Positions 15,812 through 26,168 of a stretch of 64,000 nucleotides of DNA are shown here, piece by piece. The DNA comes from Verrucomicrobiota bacterium (lineage in GTDB: Bacteria > Verrucomicrobiota > Verrucomicrobiia > Verrucomicrobiales > Akkermansiaceae). The stretch lies in the NCBI GenBank assembly GCA_017301995.1, contig JAFLEH010000009.1:170455-234454 (forward strand), in the 5' to 3' direction. Position numbers and translations under genes: made by a program. Below the pieces are notes generated by a model, which worked only from the letters and a program-made list of their open reading frames with translations, was not told the DNA's origin and made no database searches. Position 1 is the stretch's first letter. Each line of letters begins with the position of its first letter.

Positions 15812-18763
15812 CTAGGGAAAAATCCGGATTCCGTCTGCTGCGGCAACATCAAGGACCCTGCGGGCTTCTTCGGGGTGGCCAAGCGCGATTTCCATCAGGT
15901 GCCGATACAGAATGGCCTCCGGATTGTAGGGAGCGATTTCGTACGCGAGTTGGTTGAATGCCTTTTTGAATTCGCTGGCCTTGATCTTCTCTAACATCAC
16001 GTCGCCGTCTTCAGGCCGCATTTTGCTTGTCCAAAACCACCGCCGGATGGAAACGTCGTCGCCGTCGATCCGGAAGGAATTCTCCATCAGAGCCGCCGCT
16101 TCCCGAACCAGCGGGTGGCCGGCGGCGGCGGAGGATGTCGCCTCGTTGGCCAGCAACACCGTGATGATATCGCAGGAGTTCAATTGCCATCGGTTGGTCT
16201 GATAGATCGTGTCCACCGCCGGATCTTTCCGCAGATCTTCAAGTACGGCGGCTCCCAACATCTCGCCTAACACGGTGTTGGTGGTGGCGCACGGCGACTT
16301 CTTATGCAGGGACCGGGCCCTATCCAGCAAATCCGCGACATCGGTACCGCCCGCGCGCAGCCGCGAGGAATTCTCCAGGGAGATTGCGGCGACTTCCAAC
16401 AGCACCCGTGTGCCGGGTTTGGCGTCCGCGGGAAGCGAATCGAGAGCCTTCCGGTTGCGTTCGATCGATTTGGCCAGGCCCTCGGCCTCCGCCTTGGTGA
16501 ACTTCCCCGAATAACGCGGCTTGGCGCGTTCGAGAGCTTGGCTGTGGTCGATCCCGGCGGCACGGATTTTCTCCAGCAAGGTCTTGATTTCCGCGTGATC
16601 CTTCGACGCGACGTGGAATGCCGCCATGGCGGCGTAAAGCCCCGGATTTTTGGGAGACATGACAAGGGCCTGCGAGAGCACCTTGCGCGCCTCGGCGGTG
16701 TGCGGAGATCTGGCCAGCCCGTCGATCGCCGCCTTGAATTCTTCGGATGTCGCCGCAAGGCCTACCCGCGCGCCCGACGCCGCCATTTCTGGAACGATCT
16801 CGAGATCAAGCAGCTTTTCGTTCATCTCCCAGTTTGCCAGGTTCAGATAGGAACTCCCAAGATTCTCCAACAGAATCGAACTTTGTTCCAAGCGTGAGGC
16901 GCGAGCGATGTTCTCCACCGATTTGCGGAAATCCGCCACGCTGCCGGTCAGCATGGCGAGGTTCTGCCACACGAGCGCCTCGTTGTTCAGGCGGCTCGCG
17001 GACTCCGGAAGGGTCTCGTAAACCTCGGCAGCCTTGCGGAATTCGGCCTTGGCTTCGTCAATCCGTCCCGCAAGTTGTGCCAGTTCGCCAGCGTTGGAAT
17101 GGAGTTGGGCCTTGACCTCACCCTGTGCGCTGTCGCAACGGAGCAGCCATTTCCGCCGGTCATCGGAGTCGGTACACATCACCTGCCGCACACTGGCAAG
17201 CATCTGCTTTTTGGACGTGTCGGATTCGGAAGTCCACGCTTCCTCGATCATGGATCGGGCGCTATCCGCCTCGCCCACGTCCCGCAGGCGATCCGCCACC
17301 TGCAGCACCCATTCGCTGGCCCGCTTGTGGCTATCCAGCAGTTCGTCGAACAGTTTCCTGCCCTCCTGATGTTTGCCAAGCCAGTAGGAAATCTCTCCGA
17401 GAAAAAGCCGGAACTCGTCGGTCTCACCGGCCGCGCCGCGGATTGATAGAAAGGTTTGCTCGGCGCTTTGCAGCAGGTTCTGCCGCTCGCCAGCATCGGT
17501 GACTTCCCTGGACAGATTCAGTTCCGAGATCCCGAGTTGCATCACCGCGGGAACCAGCCGTCCGGCCTGCTCCTGACGGTCGATCGCATGCTTGACGGCG
17601 GGATCGTCACGCAGTTGCTCCGCCAGATACTCCTCTACGATCGCACCCTTCCTTTCGTCGTCCGCCGCTTCATACCGTCGATAGAACTCCTTGGGCCCGC
17701 GGTGTTGGTTGAGCACCTCCAGATAGGCATGGTGGCGTTCTTCAAACACCCGCGCGCATTCCTTTTCGGCCGCATGGAAACCCGTGATTCTCGGTGTGGT
17801 GTAGCCGCGAAGCAGCTTCCGAGCCGTCGCGAAATCCCCGTCACGGAACAACACACCGCCTAACAATCTTGCGGCCTCGGTGCCCGCCAGATCGGCGTGA
17901 TCCTTGAAGGGTGTGAGGATCGTTCTGATCTCGGACGCTTTGTCGTCGGCTTCGAGTTCCTCCGCGTAGGCGCACGCGGCGGCGGCACAACCGGGTTCCG
18001 TCTTCCACCATTGGCGGGCAATCTCGCCTCGCGCGGCGCGGATGGGTTCGATCGGGCTCTTACCGGGAAACGCGACCGCCAGATCCATCAATGCCAGCGC
18101 CTCTTTGGGATGGGATCGGGCGTGGTACGCGGCCGCGATCTTCAGCCTCTCGCCGAAATCGGGGAACCACAGAAACCGGCCGGTGCTCTCGGAGATTTCA
18201 CGGGAAACCGCAAGCGCCTGTTCCACGGACGCGCCCTCCCCCCATGCCTTTCCAGCGGTCTCGCGAAGGATGGAAACCGCCCGAGTTCCACGGCTTGGAT
18301 GCGAGCACACCGGAATGATTTCGGATGCCGTGGCCGATAGATCGTTCTCCTTCAGATAGGTTTCCGCTTTTTGGATCCTCTTGTCGGTTCGGTAACCGTC
18401 CGAGTTGAAATACCCTTCGCAAATTACGGTTGCGAATCCACCGATCACACCGGCCATCACAAGCCACCGCAGTCGGCGGGCCAATCCGGACAGGGGTTCC
18501 TTCCCCAGGAAATGATAGCTGTTGCCGCCCGCGGGAATCACCCGGTAAGCGGAAACCGCGAGCACAGGCACAAACAGGAATGTTAGAACAAGGTTCGTGA
18601 CATACGAGCCGGTTGGCGCGTGGAAATCCCTTTTCCCTGCCAGCGAGGTCCCGAAGCCGTTGAGCGTAAGCAGTGTGGGTGCCCCGCGGATCGGTTTCAT
18701 GGCCGGAAATTGCTCACGAAGATACGCCTCTTGAGAGCCCGAATCGGTGGTTTGGCTGTCCAT
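15812..18763 (-). CDS. Large TPR-repeat protein with N-terminal membrane module
   Basis: About 983 residues. The N-terminus holds NGFGTSLAGKRDF and then two membrane helices (about 53-72 and 90-112) with the connecting motif FLGKEPLSGLARRLRW, a module seen in large verrucomicrobial and lentisphaeral membrane proteins. The remaining 850 residues are helical repeats of TPR type (for example AEFRKAAEVYETLPESASRL and GHPEEARRVLDVAA near the end). It is probably a membrane-anchored scaffold. The ATG at 18763 starts MDSQTTDSG; an upstream in-frame start at 18808 adds a less plausible stretch. It is 67 nt downstream of the GH20 gene on the same strand, so the two may share a transcript. Confidence 0.75.
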   Translation of the reverse strand: MDSQTTDSGSQEAYLREQFPAMKPIRGAPTLLTLNGFGTSLAGKRDFHAPTGSYVTNLVLTFLFVPVLAVSAYRVIPAGGNSYHFLGKEPLSGLARRLRWLVMAGVIGGFATVICEGYFNSDGYRTDKRIQKAETYLKENDLSATASEIIPVCSHPSRGTRAVSILRETAGKAWGEGASVEQALAVSREISESTGRFLWFPDFGERLKIAAAYHARSHPKEALALMDLAVAFPGKSPIEPIRAARGEIARQWWKTEPGCAAAACAYAEELEADDKASEIRTILTPFKDHADLAGTEAARLLGGVLFRDGDFATARKLLRGYTTPRITGFHAAEKECARVFEERHHAYLEVLNQHRGPKEFYRRYEAADDERKGAIVEEYLAEQLRDDPAVKHAIDRQEQAGRLVPAVMQLGISELNLSREVTDAGERQNLLQSAEQTFLSIRGAAGETDEFRLFLGEISYWLGKHQEGRKLFDELLDSHKRASEWVLQVADRLRDVGEADSARSMIEEAWTSESDTSKKQMLASVRQVMCTDSDDRRKWLLRCDSAQGEVKAQLHSNAGELAQLAGRIDEAKAEFRKAAEVYETLPESASRLNNEALVWQNLAMLTGSVADFRKSVENIARASRLEQSSILLENLGSSYLNLANWEMNEKLLDLEIVPEMAASGARVGLAATSEEFKAAIDGLARSPHTAEARKVLSQALVMSPKNPGLYAAMAAFHVASKDHAEIKTLLEKIRAAGIDHSQALERAKPRYSGKFTKAEAEGLAKSIERNRKALDSLPADAKPGTRVLLEVAAISLENSSRLRAGGTDVADLLDRARSLHKKSPCATTNTVLGEMLGAAVLEDLRKDPAVDTIYQTNRWQLNSCDIITVLLANEATSSAAAGHPLVREAAALMENSFRIDGDDVSIRRWFWTSKMRPEDGDVMLEKIKASEFKKAFNQLAYEIAPYNPEAILYRHLMEIALGHPEEARRVLDVAAADGIRIFP

Positions 18764-18830
18764 GGCGGATGAATCTGGCAAAATTCCCGCCCTTACGCAA
18801 GCACCCAATCGGATCCGATGTGAAAATAGA

Positions 18831-21401
18831 TCACTTCATCACCGGGTCCCGCACCATCACCCACGTCTTCTGGGTGGCGGTGAAGCGGATGCGGATCGCC
18901 TTGACGGCGGTTTTCTCCGGAAGGGCGCCCTCGGCGTTGCCATAAGCGTAATCGGCCAATTTGGTCCAAGTGGCTCCATCGGCGGAATACTCGAGCACGG
19001 CGCCCACCGCCTGATCTTTGGTGGAGGCGCGCTCGCCGGTGGGGACACTGATAGACGATGCGCTCACGGGCTTCTCGAAGGTCCATGTCACCGTGTCGCC
19101 GGACTTCGGATAGTCCGCGATCCAGAACAGCGTGGCGTCATCCCAATCCGCGCACTTCGGAGCCGAAGAATCGCCGTAGCCCGGCAGCATGCAGGATACC
19201 GTGGCGGCGGGTTCCAGACGGTCGGATTTCGTTAGAACAACCGCGCCACGCGAGTCATTGCCGCCGTCGCCCCGGAGCTTCGCCCGCAGGATGACCTTCG
19301 CACCGGCGGGAATGTCGGAGATTTCGAAGCGCCATGTGTTGTCACGATGCTGTCCGCCCGCGCGGCCCGCATGGGCGTCGCGGGAAACGGATTGCCCGTT
19401 GACCAGGATCTCGGTGTCCGAAATCTCCAACGCGTGAGTTCCGGAGGTGAATCGGAACGTCGCCCGCCAGATGCCGGGCGATGTGAGTTCTTTCGATAGA
19501 TCGAACTCCGTGATGCCGCCGGGTTTCCCTAACATCGAAGGCGTCCATTCCGCAGCTCCGAGCGGTGTCGCGCCCGCCAGCATGGTGCTGCCCCTGCCAT
19601 CGAGGAATGTCCGCGCGCGCAGTTTGGAGGGATCTTTTCCGGTCAGATCAATGGTTCCCCCGGCTTGCGGAGACGCCGCGGTGGGCACGCTTCCATCCAG
19701 CGTGTATCGCACGTCCGCACCTGGAAAAGGCGGCTGGATGGTGGCCTTGCCGCCCTTGTGGGTGGCGGTGGGCACCGGAAGCCGATAGGTCACGCCCTGA
19801 AATCCGAGCCGCCGCAACGAGGCGGTGCCGAGACGCTCCTCGAAGCCATCGATCGATCGCGCCGTTTGCGGGGTCCATCCGATTTCCGCGATCGCCGCGA
19901 GCCGCGGCCAGGTTTTGTAGTCGGCGTGCGCCGAGTAGGTCGGCAGATCGATCAGATCCCCTTTCCATGGCTGGACGAACTCGGTCCACAGCGCCGCGTG
20001 GATGCCCATGATGCGGCTTTTCGCCTCCGCCGGGAGATCGCCTCCGTCGCCTAACGGATCGAACGCGTAAGCGCGCCGGCAGCTTACCGGACCGGCCCAC
20101 CAATGGGACGGCGGCTCGCCCTGGGCGTCCGGATAGACCATGTCGAAGTAGCAGTGCTGGCCAGGCGCCATCACCACCGGAAATCCCATCTTCGCGGCCT
20201 GATAGCCCGGTCCGGTGCCGGTCCATGCCATGATCCCGGTGCCGCGGTCGAGCCGGGCGTCGAGCACTTCGTTCCAACCGAAAATCCGCTTGCCGCGCGC
20301 GGCGAATATCCGTTCCAGCCGTTTGGTGAAATGGACCTGGACTTCATGCAGGTTCGCGAGTTTCTCCCGCCGCATGAGCTGTTTGATCTGCGGACAGTCC
20401 TGCCACGCCTGGTGGTTCACCTCGTCACCTCCGATGTGGATGTATTCATAGGGAAACACCGTTTTGAGTTCGTCGAAAACCGTCTCGATGAACCGATAGG
20501 TTTCCTCTTTGGCCGGGGAAAGCGCGTTGCCCTTGAAGCCTTGTGCGGAAACGCCGCCACCGTTGCCTTCCGGGAGCAACTCCGGATAGGCGGTGACCGC
20601 GGCCAGCGAGTGGCCGGGCAAGTCCACTTCAGGCATGATCTCGATGTGCCGGGCTTTGGCGTAGGCCACGATTTCCTTCAGCTCGGTCTGGGTATGGAAT
20701 CCGCCGTAGCGCTTGTGCTGTTCCTTTCGCGGGTTGGGCAGGGCGCACTCCGTGCCGCGCCAGGCGCCCACTGAGGTTAGTTTCGGATAGGCCTTGATTT
20801 CGATCCGCCACCCCTCATCGTCGGTTAGATGCCAGTGGAGACGGTTCATCTTGTGCATGGCCATCGAGTCGATCAGCTTGAGCATGTGATCTTTCCCGAA
20901 AAACTGGCGTGCCTCGTCGAACATGAAGCCGCGCCATGCGAAACGCGGTCGATCCTCGATCTTCACCGCAGGCACGGTCCATTCCGTGACCTTCACCGGA
21001 GTTTTCGAAAATACTTCGGGGGGGAGGAGTTGCAGCAAGGTTTGGCCGCCGTAAAACAGTCCGGCCGGAGCGGCGGCGGTGATACGAACCCCGGAGGCGG
21101 AGGATTCCAACAGATATCCCTCGGAACCCAGTTTCGCGGTCTGGGAAGGATCAAGCGCCAGTGAAATTCCGGAGGCCGCCGGTTTCACCGGGACGGAATA
21201 CCCGGTGGAAGCCCGCAACCGCACAGCGAGCGCCTCAGCCTCGATGGCGGCCGGCCCCGTGGCGATAATCGAGGTCGCGGGGGAGAGCCGGAATCCCGGG
21301 CCGCCACCGTCCTCGACTGAGGCGGGAAGCGGAACCAGCGGCAGGACGGCACCGCGTGCGGACACGAGGGCGATGGCAAAAGCAATCAATCGGACTTTCA
21401 T
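18831..21401 (-). CDS. Beta-N-acetylhexosaminidase, GH20, secreted
   Basis: 856 residues. A signal peptide is followed by the GH20b N-terminal domain and the catalytic barrel. The barrel starts at RPRFAWRGFMFDEARQFF and holds NRLHWHLTDDEGWR, MPEVDLPGHS and the catalytic pair in IHIGGDEVNHQAW. The C-terminal part contains a chitobiase-type segment (FPGADVRYTLDGSVPT) and a final galactose-binding/discoidin-like domain ending in TATQKTWVMVRDPVM. It releases terminal GlcNAc/GalNAc from glycans such as mucin O-glycans or chitin oligomers. The ATG at 21401 fits the signal peptide. It is divergent from the sialidase/esterase gene with 133 nt between, which suggests shared control of a host- or mucin-type glycan pathway. 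Confidence 0.92.
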   Translation of the reverse strand: MKVRLIAFAIALVSARGAVLPLVPLPASVEDGGGPGFRLSPATSIIATGPAAIEAEALAVRLRASTGYSVPVKPAASGISLALDPSQTAKLGSEGYLLESSASGVRITAAAPAGLFYGGQTLLQLLPPEVFSKTPVKVTEWTVPAVKIEDRPRFAWRGFMFDEARQFFGKDHMLKLIDSMAMHKMNRLHWHLTDDEGWRIEIKAYPKLTSVGAWRGTECALPNPRKEQHKRYGGFHTQTELKEIVAYAKARHIEIMPEVDLPGHSLAAVTAYPELLPEGNGGGVSAQGFKGNALSPAKEETYRFIETVFDELKTVFPYEYIHIGGDEVNHQAWQDCPQIKQLMRREKLANLHEVQVHFTKRLERIFAARGKRIFGWNEVLDARLDRGTGIMAWTGTGPGYQAAKMGFPVVMAPGQHCYFDMVYPDAQGEPPSHWWAGPVSCRRAYAFDPLGDGGDLPAEAKSRIMGIHAALWTEFVQPWKGDLIDLPTYSAHADYKTWPRLAAIAEIGWTPQTARSIDGFEERLGTASLRRLGFQGVTYRLPVPTATHKGGKATIQPPFPGADVRYTLDGSVPTAASPQAGGTIDLTGKDPSKLRARTFLDGRGSTMLAGATPLGAAEWTPSMLGKPGGITEFDLSKELTSPGIWRATFRFTSGTHALEISDTEILVNGQSVSRDAHAGRAGGQHRDNTWRFEISDIPAGAKVILRAKLRGDGGNDSRGAVVLTKSDRLEPAATVSCMLPGYGDSSAPKCADWDDATLFWIADYPKSGDTVTWTFEKPVSASSISVPTGERASTKDQAVGAVLEYSADGATWTKLADYAYGNAEGALPEKTAVKAIRIRFTATQKTWVMVRDPVMK

Positions 21402-21534
21402 AAAACAGGACGCGTGTCTGATACACAACCATCGGCAAACGTCGATCAAAAACCGACCCGAACAACGACCGGTCTTGAAACAAAACCGGCAATCCGAAAC
21501 CCCGGTGTCTGGCGGGTTGCGCTAGGCTTTGCGC
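21402..21534. promoter_or_regulatory. Divergent promoter region between hexosaminidase and sialidase genes
   Basis: 133 bp separate the two divergent starts, so promoters for both must lie here or inside the genes. No clear -35/-10 pair or palindrome was recognised. Confidence 0.35.
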
Positions 21535-24500
21535 GTGTCCGCAAATCCGTTTTTCCGATTACTCCGACTGGGATTTCCGCTCCTGGTATTGTTAGGCTGC
21601 TGCCGGATGGAAGCCGCCCACATCAGGCTGTTTGTTCTAACCGGCCAGTCGAACTCGCTCGGCACCACCGCCGGCGGCGAGGCCGACCCCACACCCGGCA
21701 CCGATCCCGCCGACGCCAACATCCGCTTTTTCTGGAGCAATCGGGCCGACGCGGCCACGGTCATCGGCGACTCGGGCGGGGTCTTCAGCACACTCCAAAG
21801 CCAGCAAGGCGGCTATTACAGCGGCAGCTCCACCCATTGGGGACCCGAAATCGCCTTCGGCCGGACGCTCTATCGGGCGGGCGTCAGGAACTTCGGCATC
21901 ATCAAGGCCGGCCGCGGCGGCGGCGGCAACACGTTCTGGCAGAAAAATTCGGCGGACGATCATATGTATGACCACGTCATGGCCACCGTGAACGCCGCGA
22001 CCGCCGCTCTAACGAGCAACGGCGATACGTTCGAGATCGTTGGCCTGCTCTATCTGCAGGGCGAAAGCGACACGGCGGCCGAGGCCGCCGAAGCGGACAA
22101 CCGTCTGAAAACGCTGACCGACAACCTCCGGGCCGATCTCCCCAACGCCGCGAATCTCCACTGCGTGGCGGGAGGAATCGCCGCCGCCGGAACGGTTAGG
22201 GACACGGTCCGTGCCAATCAAACCGCGATAGCTTCCGCGACATCCTACATTGATTCGTTCTCCAACCTCGATCTGCAGCCGGCGCTCTACGACAGCCTGC
22301 ACTTCAACAAGGCGGCGAAACTCACGGTCGGCGAGCGTTTCGCCCAGGCGTTCTTCGCGGCCGGCACGGTAGCGAGGTACTACGGGAAGCTGGTTTTCAT
22401 CGGCGATTCGATCACCCAGGGAGGAAACGGCGACCATCCCGGCTACCGCTACACCGTTTTCAAACATCTTGCGAACCGTGGACTGCCCGCCAACGCGGCT
22501 ACCGGTTACGAGTTCGCGGGTTCGGTGACCGGACCCTATCTGAACAGCGTTCTAACCACCCCGGATGTGGGCGGCCAGGTCTTTTCAAACATCCACGACG
22601 GCCACTACGGCTGGCGCGCTTCATGGATCCGCGGCCGGACCGCGCTTCCGGCCGGGCGCTATCTAACCAACAACCTCGGGTCGGGCACGTTCTCCAACTG
22701 GACCGGACAAACGGCCACCTACGCCACCGCGGACGCCGGAACCCTAACCTACGGCGGGCCCACCTATGTTCCGGACACCGCCTCGATCATGATCGGCATC
22801 AACGATCTGGCGGATGGTGTCGCGGAAACCCAGGTTCGGGATGATATCGGCGCGCTGATCGACCAATTGCGCGCCGCCAATCCGTCCGTCAGGATTTTTC
22901 TCAACAAAGTGCTCCACACCAACCAGGGATCCACCCGCGACGCCCAGGTCAACGCGCTCAACGCCCTGCTTCCAGTCCTTGTCACCGCGAAAAACGCCGT
23001 TTCCTCCACATCGCCGGTGTGGCTGGTGGACGCGGACACGGGATTCAATCCGGTCACCCAGACCTATGATAACATTCACCCGAATGCCAGCGGAGAAACC
23101 TATGTCGGGGATCGGATTGCCGCAGCGCTTGGATTGTTGGAAACCCCTTCTTCCGCCACTGTCACCGCTCCACCTCCCAATGAGGCGGCGGCTTCTTCGT
23201 CATTCGGCAATCGGTACGAAGGCAGTGAAATCTGGAACGCTTCGTTTCTCAACAACTGGGCCCAGGCCGGGACCGGGAATCTAACCAAAGCTTTGCCGCA
23301 AGCCACCGACCTCAGGTTGGTGAACCCATCATCCGGCGCGGTGTGGATCGAGGGCGCCGCCACCGGCTGGAGCGCCAATTGCGCGGGCGACTGGACCGTT
23401 GAAACCCGGATGAAATTCGCCGCCAATCCCAACGGCTTCGCGCTGTGGTTCGGCACCGGTACCAAGCGCATCATCGTCGAAGTCATGGCCGATTCAACGC
23501 GCGACAATGGCAACACCACCTTCAATGCGCCTCACAACAACGCGGACGGCAACTGGCACGTCTTCCGCGTCTGCCACGACAGCGCCAACGGCCGCTACCA
23601 CGTCTGGCGGGACTCGGTCCGGATCACCCCGGCGGACGGCGTCACCTACGATGCAACCGCGTCCGACAACCGGCTGATCTTCGGCGATTTCACCTCTGGG
23701 ACCTTCGGCAACGGGTTCGACGCCACCATCGACTACATCCGCTACGACACCACCGGCGCGTGGATTCCCGCTGACGCCGATTCCGATGGCGACGGTCTAA
23801 CCGAAGCGTGGGAATACCGCTGGTTTGGTTCATTCACCTCCGCTGTGGCGGAAAACGATGACGACGGAGACGGGCTGACCAACTTTCAGGAACAAAGCAT
23901 TGGTTCCAACCCTTGGGACGTACATTCCACCACCACACCGCCCGCGACCGCCACGCTCTATCAAACAGCCAGGGAGATTCCCCGTTTCGGGAACCATGAA
24001 CTCCTGAAGATCCGGGTGAACAATCCCACCGCCGTGCAGAAAACCGTGGAGGAATTGCGAATCACCCTCCCGGATGCGGCCACCTGCGACCGGATCTCGG
24101 AGTTGCGCCTGTATGGCAACGGAACCACTCCGCTCGCGACACTAACCAACCCGCAGACGCTGGAGTGGGTGATTCCGCTCAATCAGCCGCTCGCGTCCGG
24201 ATTCGTCGATTTCCGCGTCGATTGCACGCCGGAGCGATACGGAGAACTTGGCGCGATCCTCGATGTGGCGGTCTCCACACTGGTCGTCTCGGGCGAGACG
24301 ATCACGCCTGACAACCCCTCACCCGCGGGTGGTCTGACCCTCGCCCTCCAGCCGATGTTATCGGACATCCGCATCAGCGGCGAGGGCGGTGTCAATACCT
24401 ATCGGATTCCGGGAATCGCGTGTGACGGTGACGGGGTTCTCCATGCCGTTTACGATCATCGTTACTCAGGCTCCGGTGACCTTCCGGCCAACATCGATGT

Positions 24501-25800
24501 GGGGTATTCCCGTAGCACCGACGGCGGTTTCACTTGGACGCCTTCCGCGGTCATCCTGGACTTCGACGCCAGCGTATCCGGTTCTTCGGGAAACGGCGTG
24601 GGTGATCCGTGCATTCTTTATGATCCGGTCACCCGCACCCTCTGGGTCGCCGCGCTTTGGTCATTCGGCAATCATGCGTACAGTGGGTCCGGTGCCGGCA
24701 CCGATCCCACGCAATCCGGCCAGTATGTTCTGACAAAATCGACCGATGGAGGCATAACCTGGAGCGTGCCGATCAATATCACCGTGGCGGTGAAGGATGA
24801 CCCGAACTGGCGCCTTGTTTTCCAGGGACCAGGCCACGGGTTCGCGATGCGCGATGGCACGCTGGTGTTTCCATCCCAACGAATCAACTCAAGCGGTGTC
24901 GTCCAATCCTGCTCGGTCTTCAGCACCGACCATGGCGCGACATGGGACTTCGGATCCGCGGTGACCGCCACCTCGCCCACCACCAACGAAAACACCGTGT
25001 GCGAGTTGGACGACGGCCGTCTGCTGTTCTCGATGCGGACCCCATCTGGTTCCAACGGCCAGCGCGCCTGGGCACATTACACGCCTGGCGGTGCCACACC
25101 GATGCGGGACGGAACGTGGAACACACTCTATCGGCTCGCCGCCGTTCCCGATCCGGTTTGCCAGGGAAGCGTGATCCAATGGACCAGCGTGCATGGCGGG
25201 CATCCGCGAGAGAGGATTCTCTACGTGGGGCCTGATTCGTCCTCATCCCGGGTGGATCTAACGCTTCGGCTTTCCGGCGATGGCGGTCTTTCCTGGCCGG
25301 TGTCGCGTTTGGTTTTTGCCGGATCGTCCGCCTATTCCTCGCTGTGCGTTCTTCCAGATAACTCGGTAGGAATACTATTCGAAAAAGATAACTACACGAA
25401 AATCACCTTCGTTCGGGTGGAGGAAGAGTGGCTGTTCAATCCGGACGCCGACGCCGATCAGGACGGGCTGCCGGACGCATGGGAAACCTTCCAGGGCGTG
25501 ACCGGCCCGGCGGACGACGATGACGGCGATGGCTGCGGAAATCTCCGCGAGTTTCTGGCAGGCACCGATCCGCTCAACTCGGCTTCGGTTCTGCGGGCCA
25601 CCGGTCTATCAACCGTGCCGGGCGGCATCGGGTTTTCGTGGCAGTCGGTACCGGGCCGGATTTATCAGATCGAAGCCTCCGGCGATCTCGCGAACTGGGA
25701 ACCCGTGGCGGAATCCGCCGCCACCTCCGCAACATCATCGGTCGTGCTCCCCGCCACCGCCGACGCCAGGCGTTTCTACCGGGCCCGCGTGCTGCGGTAG
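21535..25800 (+). CDS. Multidomain sialoglycan esterase-sialidase: two SGNH modules, LamG-like domain, sialidase propeller
   Basis: About 1421 residues from the GTG at 21535. The start is followed by a hydrophobic signal ending LLVLLGC, a possible lipobox. Module 1 (about 22-275) is SASA-type SGNH with LTGQSNSLG, GRGGGG, LYLQGESDT and DSLHFN. Module 2 (about 285-540) is GDSL-type with FIGDSITQGG, IGINDLADG and DNIHPNASGE. A LamG/concanavalin-like domain (about 570-755) and a Ca-binding DADSDGDGLTEAWE linker follow. The sialidase (about 940-1320) has the YRIP motif and Asp boxes such as STDGGFTW, STDGGITW and SGDGGLSW. A second DADADQDG motif and a C-terminal domain close it. It would de-O-acetylate and cleave sialic acids at the cell surface. 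Confidence 0.85.
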   Translation: MSANPFFRLLRLGFPLLVLLGCCRMEAAHIRLFVLTGQSNSLGTTAGGEADPTPGTDPADANIRFFWSNRADAATVIGDSGGVFSTLQSQQGGYYSGSSTHWGPEIAFGRTLYRAGVRNFGIIKAGRGGGGNTFWQKNSADDHMYDHVMATVNAATAALTSNGDTFEIVGLLYLQGESDTAAEAAEADNRLKTLTDNLRADLPNAANLHCVAGGIAAAGTVRDTVRANQTAIASATSYIDSFSNLDLQPALYDSLHFNKAAKLTVGERFAQAFFAAGTVARYYGKLVFIGDSITQGGNGDHPGYRYTVFKHLANRGLPANAATGYEFAGSVTGPYLNSVLTTPDVGGQVFSNIHDGHYGWRASWIRGRTALPAGRYLTNNLGSGTFSNWTGQTATYATADAGTLTYGGPTYVPDTASIMIGINDLADGVAETQVRDDIGALIDQLRAANPSVRIFLNKVLHTNQGSTRDAQVNALNALLPVLVTAKNAVSSTSPVWLVDADTGFNPVTQTYDNIHPNASGETYVGDRIAAALGLLETPSSATVTAPPPNEAAASSSFGNRYEGSEIWNASFLNNWAQAGTGNLTKALPQATDLRLVNPSSGAVWIEGAATGWSANCAGDWTVETRMKFAANPNGFALWFGTGTKRIIVEVMADSTRDNGNTTFNAPHNNADGNWHVFRVCHDSANGRYHVWRDSVRITPADGVTYDATASDNRLIFGDFTSGTFGNGFDATIDYIRYDTTGAWIPADADSDGDGLTEAWEYRWFGSFTSAVAENDDDGDGLTNFQEQSIGSNPWDVHSTTTPPATATLYQTAREIPRFGNHELLKIRVNNPTAVQKTVEELRITLPDAATCDRISELRLYGNGTTPLATLTNPQTLEWVIPLNQPLASGFVDFRVDCTPERYGELGAILDVAVSTLVVSGETITPDNPSPAGGLTLALQPMLSDIRISGEGGVNTYRIPGIACDGDGVLHAVYDHRYSGSGDLPANIDVGYSRSTDGGFTWTPSAVILDFDASVSGSSGNGVGDPCILYDPVTRTLWVAALWSFGNHAYSGSGAGTDPTQSGQYVLTKSTDGGITWSVPINITVAVKDDPNWRLVFQGPGHGFAMRDGTLVFPSQRINSSGVVQSCSVFSTDHGATWDFGSAVTATSPTTNENTVCELDDGRLLFSMRTPSGSNGQRAWAHYTPGGATPMRDGTWNTLYRLAAVPDPVCQGSVIQWTSVHGGHPRERILYVGPDSSSSRVDLTLRLSGDGGLSWPVSRLVFAGSSAYSSLCVLPDNSVGILFEKDNYTKITFVRVEEEWLFNPDADADQDGLPDAWETFQGVTGPADDDDGDGCGNLREFLAGTDPLNSASVLRATGLSTVPGGIGFSWQSVPGRIYQIEASGDLANWEPVAESAATSATSSVVLPATADARRFYRARVLR

Positions 25801-26168
25801 CGGACACGGTTCGGGGACGGCCGAACACGGAAACGTCCGCGGCGTCCCAAGGGACGGAAGCGGACGACACATGGCCGCAAGACGCGGGATTCAAGCCGAA
25901 ATCCGAAGTTGATAGTCCGAATGTGGTCCCATTTGACCGCTGAAGCCGCCGTAATGGAGATTGCAAAGATCTGCCGGATTATGATTCATCTTCCGGTGTT
26001 GGCTTTCCGATCAAAGAACACCCAGCGAACTCAGCGGTTCACAGCGCTTCAGCGGCAAATCAAGTTTCCAAACTACCTTGAACTTCGGATTTCGGGTTGA
26101 TAAGTCTCCTATCATGGCCTCCACTTTCCAATCGTCTGCCCCCCCGCCACCCTGACCACCGGAATACC
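25801..26168. repeat. Intergenic stretch with composite dispersed repeat, copy 2
   Basis: No gene. 25890-26105 matches the repeat at 4005-4260: AAGCCGAAATCCGAAGTTG and CCCATTTGACCGCTGAAGCC (near 25930). Then, after a spacer lacking the GCGAATGG part, come AGCGAACTCAGCGGTT and CAGCGCTTCAGCGG (26020-26055) and a TTGAACTTCGG tail. GTTCGGGGACGGCCGAAC near 25808 is a hairpin just after the sialidase gene but lacks a T tract. Confidence 0.6.
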
